A stretch of 64,000 bases of DNA. It comes from Serratia entomophila. Its GTDB lineage: Bacteria > Pseudomonadota > Gammaproteobacteria > Enterobacterales > Enterobacteriaceae. A program made the translations under genes and the position numbers. Below the pieces are notes generated by a model that was not told where the DNA came from, did not search any database, and was given only the letters and a program-made list of their open reading frames with translations. Numbering within the stretch: the first letter of the stretch is position 1; each line of letters starts with the position of its first letter. This document shows, in pieces, positions 52,325-61,166 of the stretch. The DNA is taken from positions 3,162,001 to 3,226,000 of the forward strand of contig NZ_CP082787.1 of NCBI RefSeq assembly GCF_021462285.1, read 5' to 3'.

Positions 52325-53964
52325 ATCGCCTCCTCGAATTTTGGCTGCCCGGCATACGGCGTGCGGCCGGGAATGGCTGAGATCAGTTGGCGGGTGTAAT
52401 CGCTGCCCGGCATGGCGAACAGCTCGGCGGTGGCGCCGCCGTCCACCCGTTCACCGCGATGCAACACCGAAACGCTGTGCGAAATCCGCCGCACCGTCGC
52501 CAGATCGTGAGAAATAAACAGGTAGGTCAGATCCCGCTCCTGCTGCAGCTCCTGCAGCAAATGCAGGATCTGTGCCTGCACCCTGACGTCGAGCGCCGAA
52601 GTGGCTTCGTCCAGCACCAGCACCCGGGGTTGCAGTACCAGCGCCCGGGCGATCGCCACCCGCTGCCGCTGGCCGCCGGAGAGCTCGCGCGGCCTGCGGT
52701 TCAGCAGGTCAGGCGGCAGCGCTACCCGCTCGAACAGCTCGCGCACCCGATGTTCCCGCTCCTTCTTGCCGAGCGGTTCAAAGTTCAACAGCGGTTCTTC
52801 AATCACCCGGTACAGCGTCTGTGAAGGGTCAAGCGAGCCGAACGGGTTTTGGTAAACCAGCTGAATGCGCCGACGGAACTGGCGCAGCACTTCGCCCTTC
52901 AGGCCGGTAACCTCGACGCCGTCGATCAGGATCTGCCCGGCATCCGGCCGCTCGAAGCCCAGCAGGCAGCGCGCCAGCGTGCTCTTGCCCGAGCCGGATT
53001 CCCCCACCAGCGCATGGGTGGTGCCGCGCGGCACGCTGAACGACACGCGATCCAGCGCGCGGGAGCCCTGGCCGCCGGGCAGCCGAAAATCCTTCACCAG
53101 CGTCTGGACCTCGATCGCCGGCGGCTGCCCGCTGCGTTTCGGCGGCGGCGCGACGGCGCCGCTCAATGAAGGCACATCGGCGAACAGTTGGCGGGTGTAT
53201 GCGTTGGCAGGCGCGCGCAGCACCTCAGCGGTAGCGCCCTGTTCCTGCACCCGCCCATGGCGGAACACCAACAGCCGATCGGCGCGCTCCGCCGCCACGC
53301 CCAGATCGTGCGTCACCAGCAGCACGGCGGTGCCGAACTCGCGCCGCAGCTCGTCGATCAGATCAAGAATGCGTTTTTGCACCGTCACGTCCAGCGCGCT
53401 GGTCGGCTCGTCGGCAATGATCAACGCCGGCTGCAGCGCAATGGCGATGGCGATCAACACCCGCTGCTTCATGCCGCCGGAAAGCTGGTGCGGATACTGG
53501 CGCGCCCGCAGTTCCGGGTGCGTCAACCCGACGCGGGTCAACAGTTCCGTCACCCGCCGTTGTACCTGCCCGCGCGGCAGCCGGCGGTGAATATTGACGA
53601 TCTCCGCCACCTGCTCGCCGATGGTTTTCACCGGGTTGAGCGAGCTGGAGGGATCTTGCGGGATCAGGCTGATCTGCGCGCCGCGCACCGCGTCCAGCCG
53701 CCGCGATGACCAGCCGGCGATATCGGTGCCGTGCAGCCGAATGGCGCCCTGTTCAAGGCGGCCGTTGTCGGGCAGCAAACCGATAATCGCCTGCGCGGTG
53801 GTGGTCTTGCCGGAGCCGGACTCGCCGACCAGCGCCACCACTTCCCCCGGTTGAACCGAGAATGACACCTCATGCACCACCCTTCGGCTGCCTTCGTCAC
53901 CCTGATAGGCGATGGAAACCTTATCCAGCGCCAGTACCGGCGGCCGCGCCGCTTGCGTGCTCAT
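52321..53964 (-). CDS. ABC transporter ATP-binding protein, fused DppD-DppF type
   Basis: A 547-residue protein with two complete ATPase domains. Domain 1: GESGSGKTTTAQAIIG, LSGGMKQRVLIAIAI, LIIADEPTSALD. Domain 2 (from about residue 280): GESGSGKSTLARCLLG, LSGGQRQRVAIARAL, VLVLDEATSALD, with the C-terminal YTRQLISAIPG of oligopeptide-type ATPases after each half. The fusion of the two usual subunits occurs in GsiA-like systems. It overlaps the permease and LLM genes by four bases each. Confidence 0.92.
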   Translation of the reverse strand: MSTQAARPPVLALDKVSIAYQGDEGSRRVVHEVSFSVQPGEVVALVGESGSGKTTTAQAIIGLLPDNGRLEQGAIRLHGTDIAGWSSRRLDAVRGAQISLIPQDPSSSLNPVKTIGEQVAEIVNIHRRLPRGQVQRRVTELLTRVGLTHPELRARQYPHQLSGGMKQRVLIAIAIALQPALIIADEPTSALDVTVQKRILDLIDELRREFGTAVLLVTHDLGVAAERADRLLVFRHGRVQEQGATAEVLRAPANAYTRQLFADVPSLSGAVAPPPKRSGQPPAIEVQTLVKDFRLPGGQGSRALDRVSFSVPRGTTHALVGESGSGKSTLARCLLGFERPDAGQILIDGVEVTGLKGEVLRQFRRRIQLVYQNPFGSLDPSQTLYRVIEEPLLNFEPLGKKEREHRVRELFERVALPPDLLNRRPRELSGGQRQRVAIARALVLQPRVLVLDEATSALDVRVQAQILHLLQELQQERDLTYLFISHDLATVRRISHSVSVLHRGERVDGGATAELFAMPGSDYTRQLISAIPGRTPYAGQPKFEEAI

Positions 53965-54854
53965 CGCGCTTTTCCTCCCAGCGAACGGCTGATGCGGTTA
54001 GCCGCCAGCACCACCGCCACCACCACAATGCCCGGGAAGGTGGTCAGCCACCAGGCGGTGGAAATGTAGTTGCGCCCTTCGGCGATCAGCAAGCCCCATT
54101 CCGGGGTCGGCGGCGGGGTGCCGTAGCCGAGGAAACTCAGGGTGGCGATCGCCAGAATGGCGCTGCCGAACTGCAGCGCCGAGAAGGCGATCGCCGAATT
54201 CAGCGAGTTCGGCAGGATGTGCCGCCACAGCACCGCCCAAAAGGTGCCGCCGCTGCCGTAGGCCGCTTCGACGTAATCGCTGTGGCGCACTCGCACCACT
54301 TCCGCCCGCGCCAGGCGAGCAAAGTTGGCCACCGAGGTGATGCCCACGGCGATGGCGGCGTTGACCGTACCGAAACCGAGCAGGATGATGATGCTCAGCG
54401 ACAGCAGCAGGCCGGGGATCGACAGCAGCACGTCGACGACGCGCATCACGGCGTCGTCCGCCACCCCGCCCAGCGCGCCGGCGATCAGGCCAAGCGCAGT
54501 GCCAAGCACCAACCCCAACGCCACCGCCACTACGGCGCCGGCCAGGGTTTGCGAAGCGCCGTACACCATGCGCGCATACAGGTCGCGCCCCAGTTGATCG
54601 GTGCCCAGCCAATGCTCACCGCCGGGCGCCAGCCGCTGCGCGCCGGCAATGCCTTCGGTGCCGCTGTAGGCAGTGAACAGCTGCGGCGCCAACGCCCACA
54701 ACGCCACCAGCGCAATGACCGCCCAGGCCAGCAGCAGCGTCAGGGGAACGCGGCGGCGGCGGCTCGGGCGGCTGGCGGGCAGCGCGCCTTCACTTTCTGC
54801 GCCGGACAGATCGCGCTCCGGCACCGTGGCTTTCTCAAAGGAGATACTGCTCAT
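53961..54854 (-). CDS. ABC transporter permease, DppC-like
   Basis: 297 residues from ATG 54854, overlapping the upstream permease stop by four bases. An N-terminal cytoplasmic tail of about 35 residues leads to the first helix (LTLLLAWAVIALVALWALA), then EHWLGTDQLGRDLYARMVYGA, the standard DppC/OppC block, and the EAA-type loop VEAAYGSGGTFWAVLWRHILPNSL. Forms the channel with the DppB-like subunit. Confidence 0.92.
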   Translation of the reverse strand: MSSISFEKATVPERDLSGAESEGALPASRPSRRRRVPLTLLLAWAVIALVALWALAPQLFTAYSGTEGIAGAQRLAPGGEHWLGTDQLGRDLYARMVYGASQTLAGAVVAVALGLVLGTALGLIAGALGGVADDAVMRVVDVLLSIPGLLLSLSIIILLGFGTVNAAIAVGITSVANFARLARAEVVRVRHSDYVEAAYGSGGTFWAVLWRHILPNSLNSAIAFSALQFGSAILAIATLSFLGYGTPPPTPEWGLLIAEGRNYISTAWWLTTFPGIVVVAVVLAANRISRSLGGKAR

Positions 54855-55795
54855 AGGGATGCTCCTGCCTGGGTTTTCAGCCGCGGATCCAGCAGCGGGA
54901 ACAGCAGATCCACCAGCAAGTTGATGGTGACGAAAGCGGCGGCCGAGATCAGCACTATCGCCTGCAGCACCGCCACGTCCTGATTGACCACCGCTTGCTG
55001 GGTCAACTGCCCCAGGCCGCTGCGGCCAAACACGGTTTCGGTGATCAGCGCCCCGGCGATCAGTTCGCCGAACAGCATGCCGGCGATGGTCAACGCCGGC
55101 AGCATGGCGTTGCGCGCCACGTGCCGCCACAGCACCCCGCTGCGGCTGGCGCCCTTGGCCCGCGCCACCGCGACGAACGGCTGGGTTTGCACCGCATCGA
55201 TGCTGCGGATCAGAATTTGCGCCAGCGGCGCGGAGATCGGCAGCGCCAGCGTCACGATCGGCAGAATCAACCCCTGCCACTCGCCGGGGTTAATGATCGG
55301 TATCAGCTTCAGGCGAAACGAAAAGATCTGAATCAGCACAATGCCCAGCCAGAAGGTGGGCACCGAAACGAACAGCGACGGCAGCGTCTGCAGCGCCGAG
55401 CGCAGCCAGCCGAATCCCGTCAGGTTGGAAGCGAAAGCGATAAGCAGCGCCAGCAGCAACGCCACCGCAAAGCCCAGCACCGCCAGCTGCAGCGTGGCGG
55501 GCAGATTCGCCGCCAGCAGCGCGGTAACCGGCACCCCGGCCTGCATCGAGTAGCCCAGATCGCCATGCAGCACGCTGCCCAGGGTATGCAGATACTGCCG
55601 CCACAGGGGGACGTCCGCACCATAGGCCGCTCGCATGTCGGCAATCTGCGCCGGGCTCAGCCCCATGTCCGGGTTCTGGAATTTAATCAGGATCGCATCC
55701 CCCGGCAGCACCTGCAGCAGGATGAACGACAGGGTAAAGGCCGCCCACAGCACCAGTGCCGCCTGCCCGATGCGCCCCGCCAGATATCGGTTCAT
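54851..55795 (-). CDS. ABC transporter permease, DppB-like
   Basis: A 314-residue inner-membrane protein: start RYLAGRIGQAALVLWAAFTLSFILLQVLPGDA, a periplasmic segment with YGADVPLWRQYLHTLGSVLHGDLGYS typical of DppB, and the coupling loop TQPFVAVARAKGASRSGVLWRHVARNAML. Nine bases separate it from the binding-protein stop. Together with the DppC-like and fused ATPase subunits it makes a full peptide/nickel-type importer. Confidence 0.92.
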   Translation of the reverse strand: MNRYLAGRIGQAALVLWAAFTLSFILLQVLPGDAILIKFQNPDMGLSPAQIADMRAAYGADVPLWRQYLHTLGSVLHGDLGYSMQAGVPVTALLAANLPATLQLAVLGFAVALLLALLIAFASNLTGFGWLRSALQTLPSLFVSVPTFWLGIVLIQIFSFRLKLIPIINPGEWQGLILPIVTLALPISAPLAQILIRSIDAVQTQPFVAVARAKGASRSGVLWRHVARNAMLPALTIAGMLFGELIAGALITETVFGRSGLGQLTQQAVVNQDVAVLQAIVLISAAAFVTINLLVDLLFPLLDPRLKTQAGASL

Positions 55796-55804
55796 TGCGC
55801 CCCC

Positions 55805-57448
55805 TTAATGCTTCTCTAACCAGGCGCCGTAGAAGCTCGGGCGGCCGACCGCCTCGAAGCTCACCCCCTTCAGATAAGGCGCGCCGGCGAACACCTGCGG
55901 CTCCTCGAAAAACGGGATCACGTAGGCCTGGTCAATCAGATAGTTCTGCGCCTCGCCGGCTGTCTGCAGGCGTTTTTGCGCGTCAACCTCGGAGGCGATG
56001 CCGAGCAGCAGGGCGTTCAGCCTGTCGTCGCTAAAATTGCTGTTGCTGCTGGTACCGCCCTTCTGCAGCAGCCCGTCGCGGTTGGTCGGGTAAAACTGGC
56101 TTTTGATCACGTCCGGATCGGCGCGCCCCACCTCTACCACCGTCGCCGGGGTTTTCTGTGGATCGAGGTTATCCGCCACCCGGCTGCCGGCGTCGCCCGC
56201 CAGAATGTTCAGCCGCGCGCCCACCTTGCCCCACTGCTGCGAAACCAGCTGCAGCACCGCCTTGTTCTGCGGCTGCGGCAAGGATTCGTATACCGTCAGC
56301 AACAGCTTCTTGCCGTCTTTTTCCCGCAGCCCGTCGCCGCCCTTTTTCCAACCCGCTTCGTCCAACAGCCGGTTGGCCAGCTGCGGGTCGAATTTCAGCT
56401 TGTCGGACAGATCGACAAAGCCGGCGGCCGAGGAGGCGATCACCGATTTGGCCTGCGGGTAGTTGGCGGAGAACAGCGTATCGACGATTTGTTTGCTGTC
56501 GGTGGCGTGCAGCAAAGCCTGACGCACCCGCAGATCGGCCACCAGCGGGTTGCCCGGCCGGAAGGCGACGCTGTCGTTGACGCCGCGCGTCGGTGCGGCA
56601 TAAATGATAAACCCCTGATCCTGCGTCTGCTTTTCGTCATAAGCCTGGATCTGGCGGATAAAATCCGCCTGCCCGGCCTGCAGCGCGCCGATTCGCACGC
56701 TGTCTTCCCCGGTGACGATCACTTTAACGCCGTCCAGATTGGCGCGGCCTTGCTGCGCCAGGCGCGCCGGCCCCCAGCTATAGTCCTTGCGCACGCTGAG
56801 ATCGACCTCGCGCCCCAGCGTTTCGCCGCTGACCACAAAGGGGCCGGAGCCGATGATATGGCGCGCGTCGCCCAGTTCGTCGTAGCTGCGGTTCAGCGTG
56901 CTGAGCGATACCAGCCCGGAGCCGATGGTGGCGGTGCCCTGCAGGAAGCCCGGTGACGATCGCGTGAAGAAGAATTTCACCGTTAGCGGATCCACCACTT
57001 CACTGCGCTGGTAGTTATTGATCACCTCGGAAACCGGCAGGCGTTTCTCCTTGTTGCCCAACCCGTAGGTGTCGAAGTTCTTCGCTACCGCGTTGGCGTC
57101 CAGCGGCGTGCCGTCGGAGAAGGTCACGCCGGGGCGCAGCTTGAAGGTGTATTCGGTTTTGTCGGCGTTGCTGCTCCAGGACTCGGCGATCCAGGGTTCA
57201 ATCTCCAGCGTCTTGGGGTTCTGATAGGTCAGCTTGTCGGTGATCTGGTTGAGAATGCCGCCGTTGGGATAAAAGCCGCCGGAAGGCGGATAAAGATTGG
57301 TGTGCGCCTGCTGCTCAAGGTAGACCAGCGTGCCGCCCTGCACCGCCGCCAGCGCCGGTTGCATCCCCGCCGCCAGACCTAACGCCACCGCGATCCCGCT
57401 GGTTAATGCATTGAAAGAAAACTTAAACATAGAGTGCCACGCCTTCAT
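55805..57448 (-). CDS. ABC transporter substrate-binding protein, peptide/opine type (KPN_01854-like)
   Basis: A 547-residue family 5 binding protein. A signal peptide ends near AGMQPALAAVQGG. Family features: WIAESWSSNADKTEYTFKLRPGVTFSDGTPLDANAVAKNFDTYG and DLRVRQALLHATDSKQIVDTLF. The start could be ATG 57448 or ATG 57430; neither has a clear ribosome-binding site. It is the first gene of the operon with the two permeases, fused ATPase, LLM enzyme and CMD protein. I recall a KPN_01854 family of this type in the same gene set. The ligand is unknown; use as a sulfur source is inferred from the region. Confidence 0.88.
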   Translation of the reverse strand: MKAWHSMFKFSFNALTSGIAVALGLAAGMQPALAAVQGGTLVYLEQQAHTNLYPPSGGFYPNGGILNQITDKLTYQNPKTLEIEPWIAESWSSNADKTEYTFKLRPGVTFSDGTPLDANAVAKNFDTYGLGNKEKRLPVSEVINNYQRSEVVDPLTVKFFFTRSSPGFLQGTATIGSGLVSLSTLNRSYDELGDARHIIGSGPFVVSGETLGREVDLSVRKDYSWGPARLAQQGRANLDGVKVIVTGEDSVRIGALQAGQADFIRQIQAYDEKQTQDQGFIIYAAPTRGVNDSVAFRPGNPLVADLRVRQALLHATDSKQIVDTLFSANYPQAKSVIASSAAGFVDLSDKLKFDPQLANRLLDEAGWKKGGDGLREKDGKKLLLTVYESLPQPQNKAVLQLVSQQWGKVGARLNILAGDAGSRVADNLDPQKTPATVVEVGRADPDVIKSQFYPTNRDGLLQKGGTSSNSNFSDDRLNALLLGIASEVDAQKRLQTAGEAQNYLIDQAYVIPFFEEPQVFAGAPYLKGVSFEAVGRPSFYGAWLEKH

Positions 57449-57604
57449 TATTCAGAATGTTATGGGTGATATAACAAGCCAAATCGGCAGAGAGTAGAAC
57501 GAACTATTTTCGCTAACCTATGGCGCAAATCGCACAAGGCGATGCGGCTTGGCAGAAAAGATGTTTTGTTATAACGTATCGCAAAAAGCGAGGGGAGTGA
57601 AAAG

Positions 57605-57853
57605 ATGAAGATTCAGCTATCGCTGCTGTTCCTTGGCCTGGCGGCCGGGCAGGCAGCGGCGTTTCAGTCCAAAGTGCCGGAGCCGCAGCCCGAACAGGCG
57701 CGCGCGGCGGAAAGTACCCTCGAGACCATGTTCTATGGTTTTCACGCGCTGGACGCCCAGGCGGTGAAAACCGGCACCTGTGCGACGGTGCCGGTGGCGG
57801 GTTGCCAATGCGCATTCTGCACCCTGCTGCGCCAGGCCGGCGCGGCGCAATAA
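57605..57853 (+). CDS. Small secreted protein, cysteine-rich at its C-terminus
   Basis: An 82-residue product from ATG 57605 with GGGAG upstream. Residues 1-19 (MKIQLSLLFLGLAAGQAAA) are a signal peptide. The mature part is about 63 residues, and its end has four cysteines close together (GTCATVPVAGCQCAFC), suited to disulfides or metal binding in the periplasm. No family recognised. It lies alone between the binding-protein gene and the AlaX-like gene, which is convergent with it at 13 bases. Confidence 0.65.
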   Translation: MKIQLSLLFLGLAAGQAAAFQSKVPEPQPEQARAAESTLETMFYGFHALDAQAVKTGTCATVPVAGCQCAFCTLLRQAGAAQ

Positions 57854-57865
57854 ACCCGCCGCAGA

Positions 57866-58498
57866 TCAGCCCATTTCATACTGCACGATCAGCTGCCCTT
57901 TTTTCATCTTCACCGCGGTGATGTTGACCTCGCCCAGCTCGCTCAGCGAGGCCACGTGGGTGCCGCCGCAGCCGTAGGCCGGCAGTTCGCCGAAACCAAC
58001 CTGACGCTTGCCCTCCACCTCCTGCTGGCGGCGTGGCAAATCGGCGGCGATCAGCTGCGCCAGCTCCGCCTGCAGATAACCCTGCTCCAGCGTTTGTGCG
58101 CCGGCGCCCGGCGTGAAGGTGATGCGCCCCTCACCGGGCCAATGGTGCGCCTTCACCGGCTGCCAGCCGCGCGTCTCGCCCAGCCAGCCGATCAGGTGCC
58201 CGGCGGAATGCCAGCGGGTGTGCAGGCGGCGTTGTTCGCCATCTACCCGGGCGACCACTGGCCCCAGCGGCAGCGGTTCGGCGGTGAAGTGCAACACCTT
58301 ATCGCCCTGCTGCGCTACCCGCAGCACCGCCACGTCACCCAGCGTGCCGCCGTCTGCGGGCTGCCCGCCGCCCTGCGGGTGGAACGGCGTGGCGTCCAGC
58401 TCGATCGCAAAGGCGCCGTCTTCCGCCAGGGTGCAGGCCAGCACCCGCGCCTCGGCCTGTAAGTCATCGCTGTAGTAATAACGTCGTTCGGTCATCAT
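57866..58498 (-). CDS. AlaX-like alanyl-tRNA editing protein
   Basis: A 210-residue protein with the second-domain editing core of alanyl-tRNA synthetase. The zinc ligands are in RWHSAGHLIG (HxxxH) and YGCGGTHVASL (CxxxH); the N-terminus has TPFHPQGGGQPADGGTL, the motif common to AlaX and AlaRS. These free-standing proteins hydrolyse Ser (or Gly) wrongly attached to tRNA-Ala in the cytosol. ATG pair at 58498/58495 follows AGGAGAAA. Divergent from a LysR gene with a short shared gap. Confidence 0.92.
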   Translation of the reverse strand: MMTERRYYYSDDLQAEARVLACTLAEDGAFAIELDATPFHPQGGGQPADGGTLGDVAVLRVAQQGDKVLHFTAEPLPLGPVVARVDGEQRRLHTRWHSAGHLIGWLGETRGWQPVKAHHWPGEGRITFTPGAGAQTLEQGYLQAELAQLIAADLPRRQQEVEGKRQVGFGELPAYGCGGTHVASLSELGEVNITAVKMKKGQLIVQYEMG

Positions 58499-58578
58499 TT
58501 TCTCCTGGTTAGGGGAGCTATTATATTCGTGCCATAATCGCAGGATAATCCGTCATCATCACAATGGACCTTTGCGCC

Positions 58579-59514
58579 ATGAGCACAAATCTTTCGCATT
58601 CGCTGCTGGCCGAAATGGCCGTTTTCGTTGAGGTGGTGGAAAGCGGCAGCTTCTCCGCCGCAGCACGCCGCCTGGGCGCCTCGCCCTCCGCCGTGAGCCG
58701 CAGCCTGGCCAGGCTGGAACAGGCGCTGGCGCTGCGCTTGTTGCACCGCACTACCCGCAAGCTGCGCTTGAGCGAAGCGGGGGAAGAGGTGTTGCTGCAC
58801 TGCCGCAACATGCTGGCGGCGGCGGAGGCGGTGATGGCCGTCAACGGCCAGGGCGCCGCAGAGCCGGAAGGCGCGATCAGCGTCAGCGTGCCGAAGGCGG
58901 TGGGCAGATCCGTGCTGCACCCGCACATGCCGGAATTCCTGCGCCGTTACCCGAAGGTAGACGTGCGGCTGCGGCTGGAAGACCGTTATATGGATCTGAT
59001 TGACGATCGGGTCGACTTGGCGCTGCGCATCACCGATCGCCCTTCTCCCGGGTTGATCGGCCGTCAGTTAATGAGGATAGATCATCTGCTGTGCGCCACC
59101 CCGCACTATCTGGCGCAGCACGGCGCGCCCCGGCAACCGCAAGATCTCACGGCGCACAGCTGCATTTATCTCGGTGAAACCCCCAACGACGCGCGCTGGA
59201 AATTTCGCCGCAGCGGCAAAACGGTCACGGTGGCGGTGCGCGGCCGTTACGCCGCCAACCATACCGGGGTGCGGCTGGACGCGGTGAAGCAGCATATCGG
59301 CATCGGCAGCTTGCCGTATTTTACCGCGCGCCAGGCGCTGGACAGCGGTGAGCTGGTGCAGGTGCTGCCGGAATGGGATTTCCTCAGCAGCTATCACGGC
59401 GGCCTGTGGCTGCTGTACGCGCCCAACCAGCATCTGCCGCCCAAGCTGCGGGTGTTTATCGATTACCTGGTCGCCCGCCTGGCCAAAGAACCGCAGCTAA
59501 AGCGCCTTGCGTAG
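58579..59514 (+). CDS. LysR family transcriptional regulator, DhcR/YafC-like group
   Basis: About 311 residues from ATG 58579 (an ATG five codons upstream is also possible; neither has a clear ribosome-binding site). Winged helix: LLAEMAVFVEVVESGSFSAAARRLGASPSAVSRSLARLEQALALRLLHRTTRKLRLSEAG. The effector domain has ISVSVPKAVGRSVLHPHMPEFLRRYPKVDVRLRLEDRYMDLIDDRVDLALRIT, typical of the large group that controls neighbouring oxidoreductases. Its stop overlaps the convergent alkB end by 18 bases. Possible target: the divergent AlaX-like gene. Confidence 0.86.
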   Translation: MSTNLSHSLLAEMAVFVEVVESGSFSAAARRLGASPSAVSRSLARLEQALALRLLHRTTRKLRLSEAGEEVLLHCRNMLAAAEAVMAVNGQGAAEPEGAISVSVPKAVGRSVLHPHMPEFLRRYPKVDVRLRLEDRYMDLIDDRVDLALRITDRPSPGLIGRQLMRIDHLLCATPHYLAQHGAPRQPQDLTAHSCIYLGETPNDARWKFRRSGKTVTVAVRGRYAANHTGVRLDAVKQHIGIGSLPYFTARQALDSGELVQVLPEWDFLSSYHGGLWLLYAPNQHLPPKLRVFIDYLVARLAKEPQLKRLA

Positions 59515-60144
59515 GGTGATGTTGATGCGGTGCGGCCCCACCAGCGAATGGTAGCCTTCCTTGACCGGCATGATGCCGTGAAAGCACAGCCGCGACGGGC
59601 CGCCCCACACCACCACGTCGCCGTGCGCCAACGGGATGCGCTGCGCCCGATCGCTGCGCTGCAGGCCGCCGAACTGAAACACCGCCGGCAGGCCGAGCGA
59701 CACCGAAACGATCGGCGAACCGAAATCATGCTCGTCCTTATCCTGATGCAACGACAGCTTGCTGCCGGGATCGTAGCGGTTCATCAGGCAGGAATCCGGC
59801 ACAAAGGGCGCGAACCCGGCCTGCTGCGCGGCTTCGTCCGCCAGCGCCAGCAGAATGTCCGGGATCGGCGGCCAGCGCTTGCCGCTGCGGGAATCGCGCT
59901 CCGAGTAGCGATAGCCGCGGCTGTCGCTGCTCCAGCCATTGCCGCACCAGCTCATCGCCACCGACATCACGTGGCCGCCCGGCGTGGTCATATGCCGCCA
60001 CGGCACCTGCGCTACCACGCCCCGCACCGCCGCCAGCAGTTCCGGCCCGTGATCGCGCACGAAGCCATGCATCACCACCGCCCCCGGCGCAATCTGCTCG
60101 CGCCACGGCGGCGGCAACGAATCTTCAAAGAGATCGATAGTCAT
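59497..60144 (-). CDS. alkB: DNA/RNA oxidative demethylase AlkB
   Basis: About 215 residues from ATG 60144 (the more upstream codon is TTG). It matches E. coli AlkB (216 residues): DLFEDSLPPPWREQIAPGAVVMHGFV, MSVAMSWCGNGWSSDSRGYRY, the iron ligands in LSLHQDKDEHDF (HxD) and LCFHGIMPV, and the 2-oxoglutarate-binding RINITLR near the end. It removes methyl groups from 1-methyladenine and 3-methylcytosine in nucleic acids. In E. coli it is in the ada operon; here it stands alone, with no ada-like gene nearby. Confidence 0.96.
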   Translation of the reverse strand: MTIDLFEDSLPPPWREQIAPGAVVMHGFVRDHGPELLAAVRGVVAQVPWRHMTTPGGHVMSVAMSWCGNGWSSDSRGYRYSERDSRSGKRWPPIPDILLALADEAAQQAGFAPFVPDSCLMNRYDPGSKLSLHQDKDEHDFGSPIVSVSLGLPAVFQFGGLQRSDRAQRIPLAHGDVVVWGGPSRLCFHGIMPVKEGYHSLVGPHRINITLRKAL

Positions 60145-60283
60145 CGCCAAAACCTGTATGAATACACAGTATCCATTTTAAACGCCGGGCGCCGAATGTC
60201 CAGCGCCCGGCGGCGTCATTGTTGTTTATGGCAAACTTATCTACAGTAGCCGCAATAAAATCAGTCACTCTCAAGGAATGCGC

Positions 60284-61165
60284 GTGATTAAGGGCATCGG
60301 TCTTTCGGTTATCGCCTCGGTATTATTTGGCGTGATGTATTACTACACCTCGACGCTGGCGCCGCTCGACGGCGAGCAGGTCTTCGGTTGGCGCACCCTG
60401 CTGACGGTGCCGTTTCTGACGCTGTTTATGCTGTTTTCCGCCGACTGGCGCAAGGTGGGCGAGACGCTGGCCTGGGCTTGCCAACGGCCGCGTCGGTTAC
60501 TGTTTCTGCCGCTGACCTCGGCGCTGCTGGGCGTTCAGCTGTGGCTGTTTCTGTGGGCGCCGCTGCACGGCAAGGCGCTGGAGGTGTCGCTCGGCTATTT
60601 CCTGCTGCCGTTGACCATGGTGCTGGCGGGCCGGGTGATATTCGGCGATCGGCTTTCGCTGCTGCAAAAACTGGCGGTGGCCTGCGCCCTGCTCGGCGTG
60701 GGCAATGCGCTGTATCAGGTGGGCGGGGTTTCCTGGAGCACCCTGGTGGTGGCCCTGGGTTATCCGGTTTACTTTATTCTGCGCCGGCGCTTCGGCACCG
60801 ACAACCTCGGCGGGCTGTGGTGCGAACTGACGCTGATGCTGCCGGTGGCGGCCTGGTTCGCCTTCGGCGACGGCGGCGCATCGGCGGCGCTGCGCGTCAG
60901 CCCGGCGCTCTATTGGCAAATCCCGCTGTTGGGGGTGATTAGCGCCGCGGCGCTGGTGTGCTACATCCTGGCCAGTCGCCTGCTGCCCTTCAGCCTGTTT
61001 GGCCTGCTGAGCTACGTGGAGCCGGTGCTGCTGGTGATCGTCGCTTTGCTGCTCGGCGAGAGCATCAGCCGCAGCGAGTGGCTGACCTATCTGCCGATTT
61101 GGCTGGCGGTGCTGCTGTTGGTGGCGGAAGGCACCCGCCACCTGCTGCGCCGCCGGCGCATTTAA
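60284..61165 (+). CDS. EamA/RarD family inner-membrane transporter
   Basis: About 293 residues starting at GTG 60284, where AAGGA lies six bases upstream (an ATG at 60278 has no spacing to it). Ten helices as in the drug/metabolite transporter superfamily; KGIGLSVIASVLFGVMYYYTSTLAPLDGEQVFGWR resembles the RarD front, and SYVEPVLLVIVALLLGESISRSEW the conserved last part. Export of a metabolite or drug is likely but the substrate is unknown. It is convergent with entA, the stops being one base apart. Confidence 0.85.
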   Translation: MIKGIGLSVIASVLFGVMYYYTSTLAPLDGEQVFGWRTLLTVPFLTLFMLFSADWRKVGETLAWACQRPRRLLFLPLTSALLGVQLWLFLWAPLHGKALEVSLGYFLLPLTMVLAGRVIFGDRLSLLQKLAVACALLGVGNALYQVGGVSWSTLVVALGYPVYFILRRRFGTDNLGGLWCELTLMLPVAAWFAFGDGGASAALRVSPALYWQIPLLGVISAAALVCYILASRLLPFSLFGLLSYVEPVLLVIVALLLGESISRSEWLTYLPIWLAVLLLVAEGTRHLLRRRRI

Positions 61166-61166
61166 C

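Noticed and set aside
57513..57815. A 100-codon minus-strand frame over the small secreted protein
   Set aside because: Pro/Arg/Ser-rich without a start signal; the plus-strand frame has a ribosome-binding site and signal peptide.
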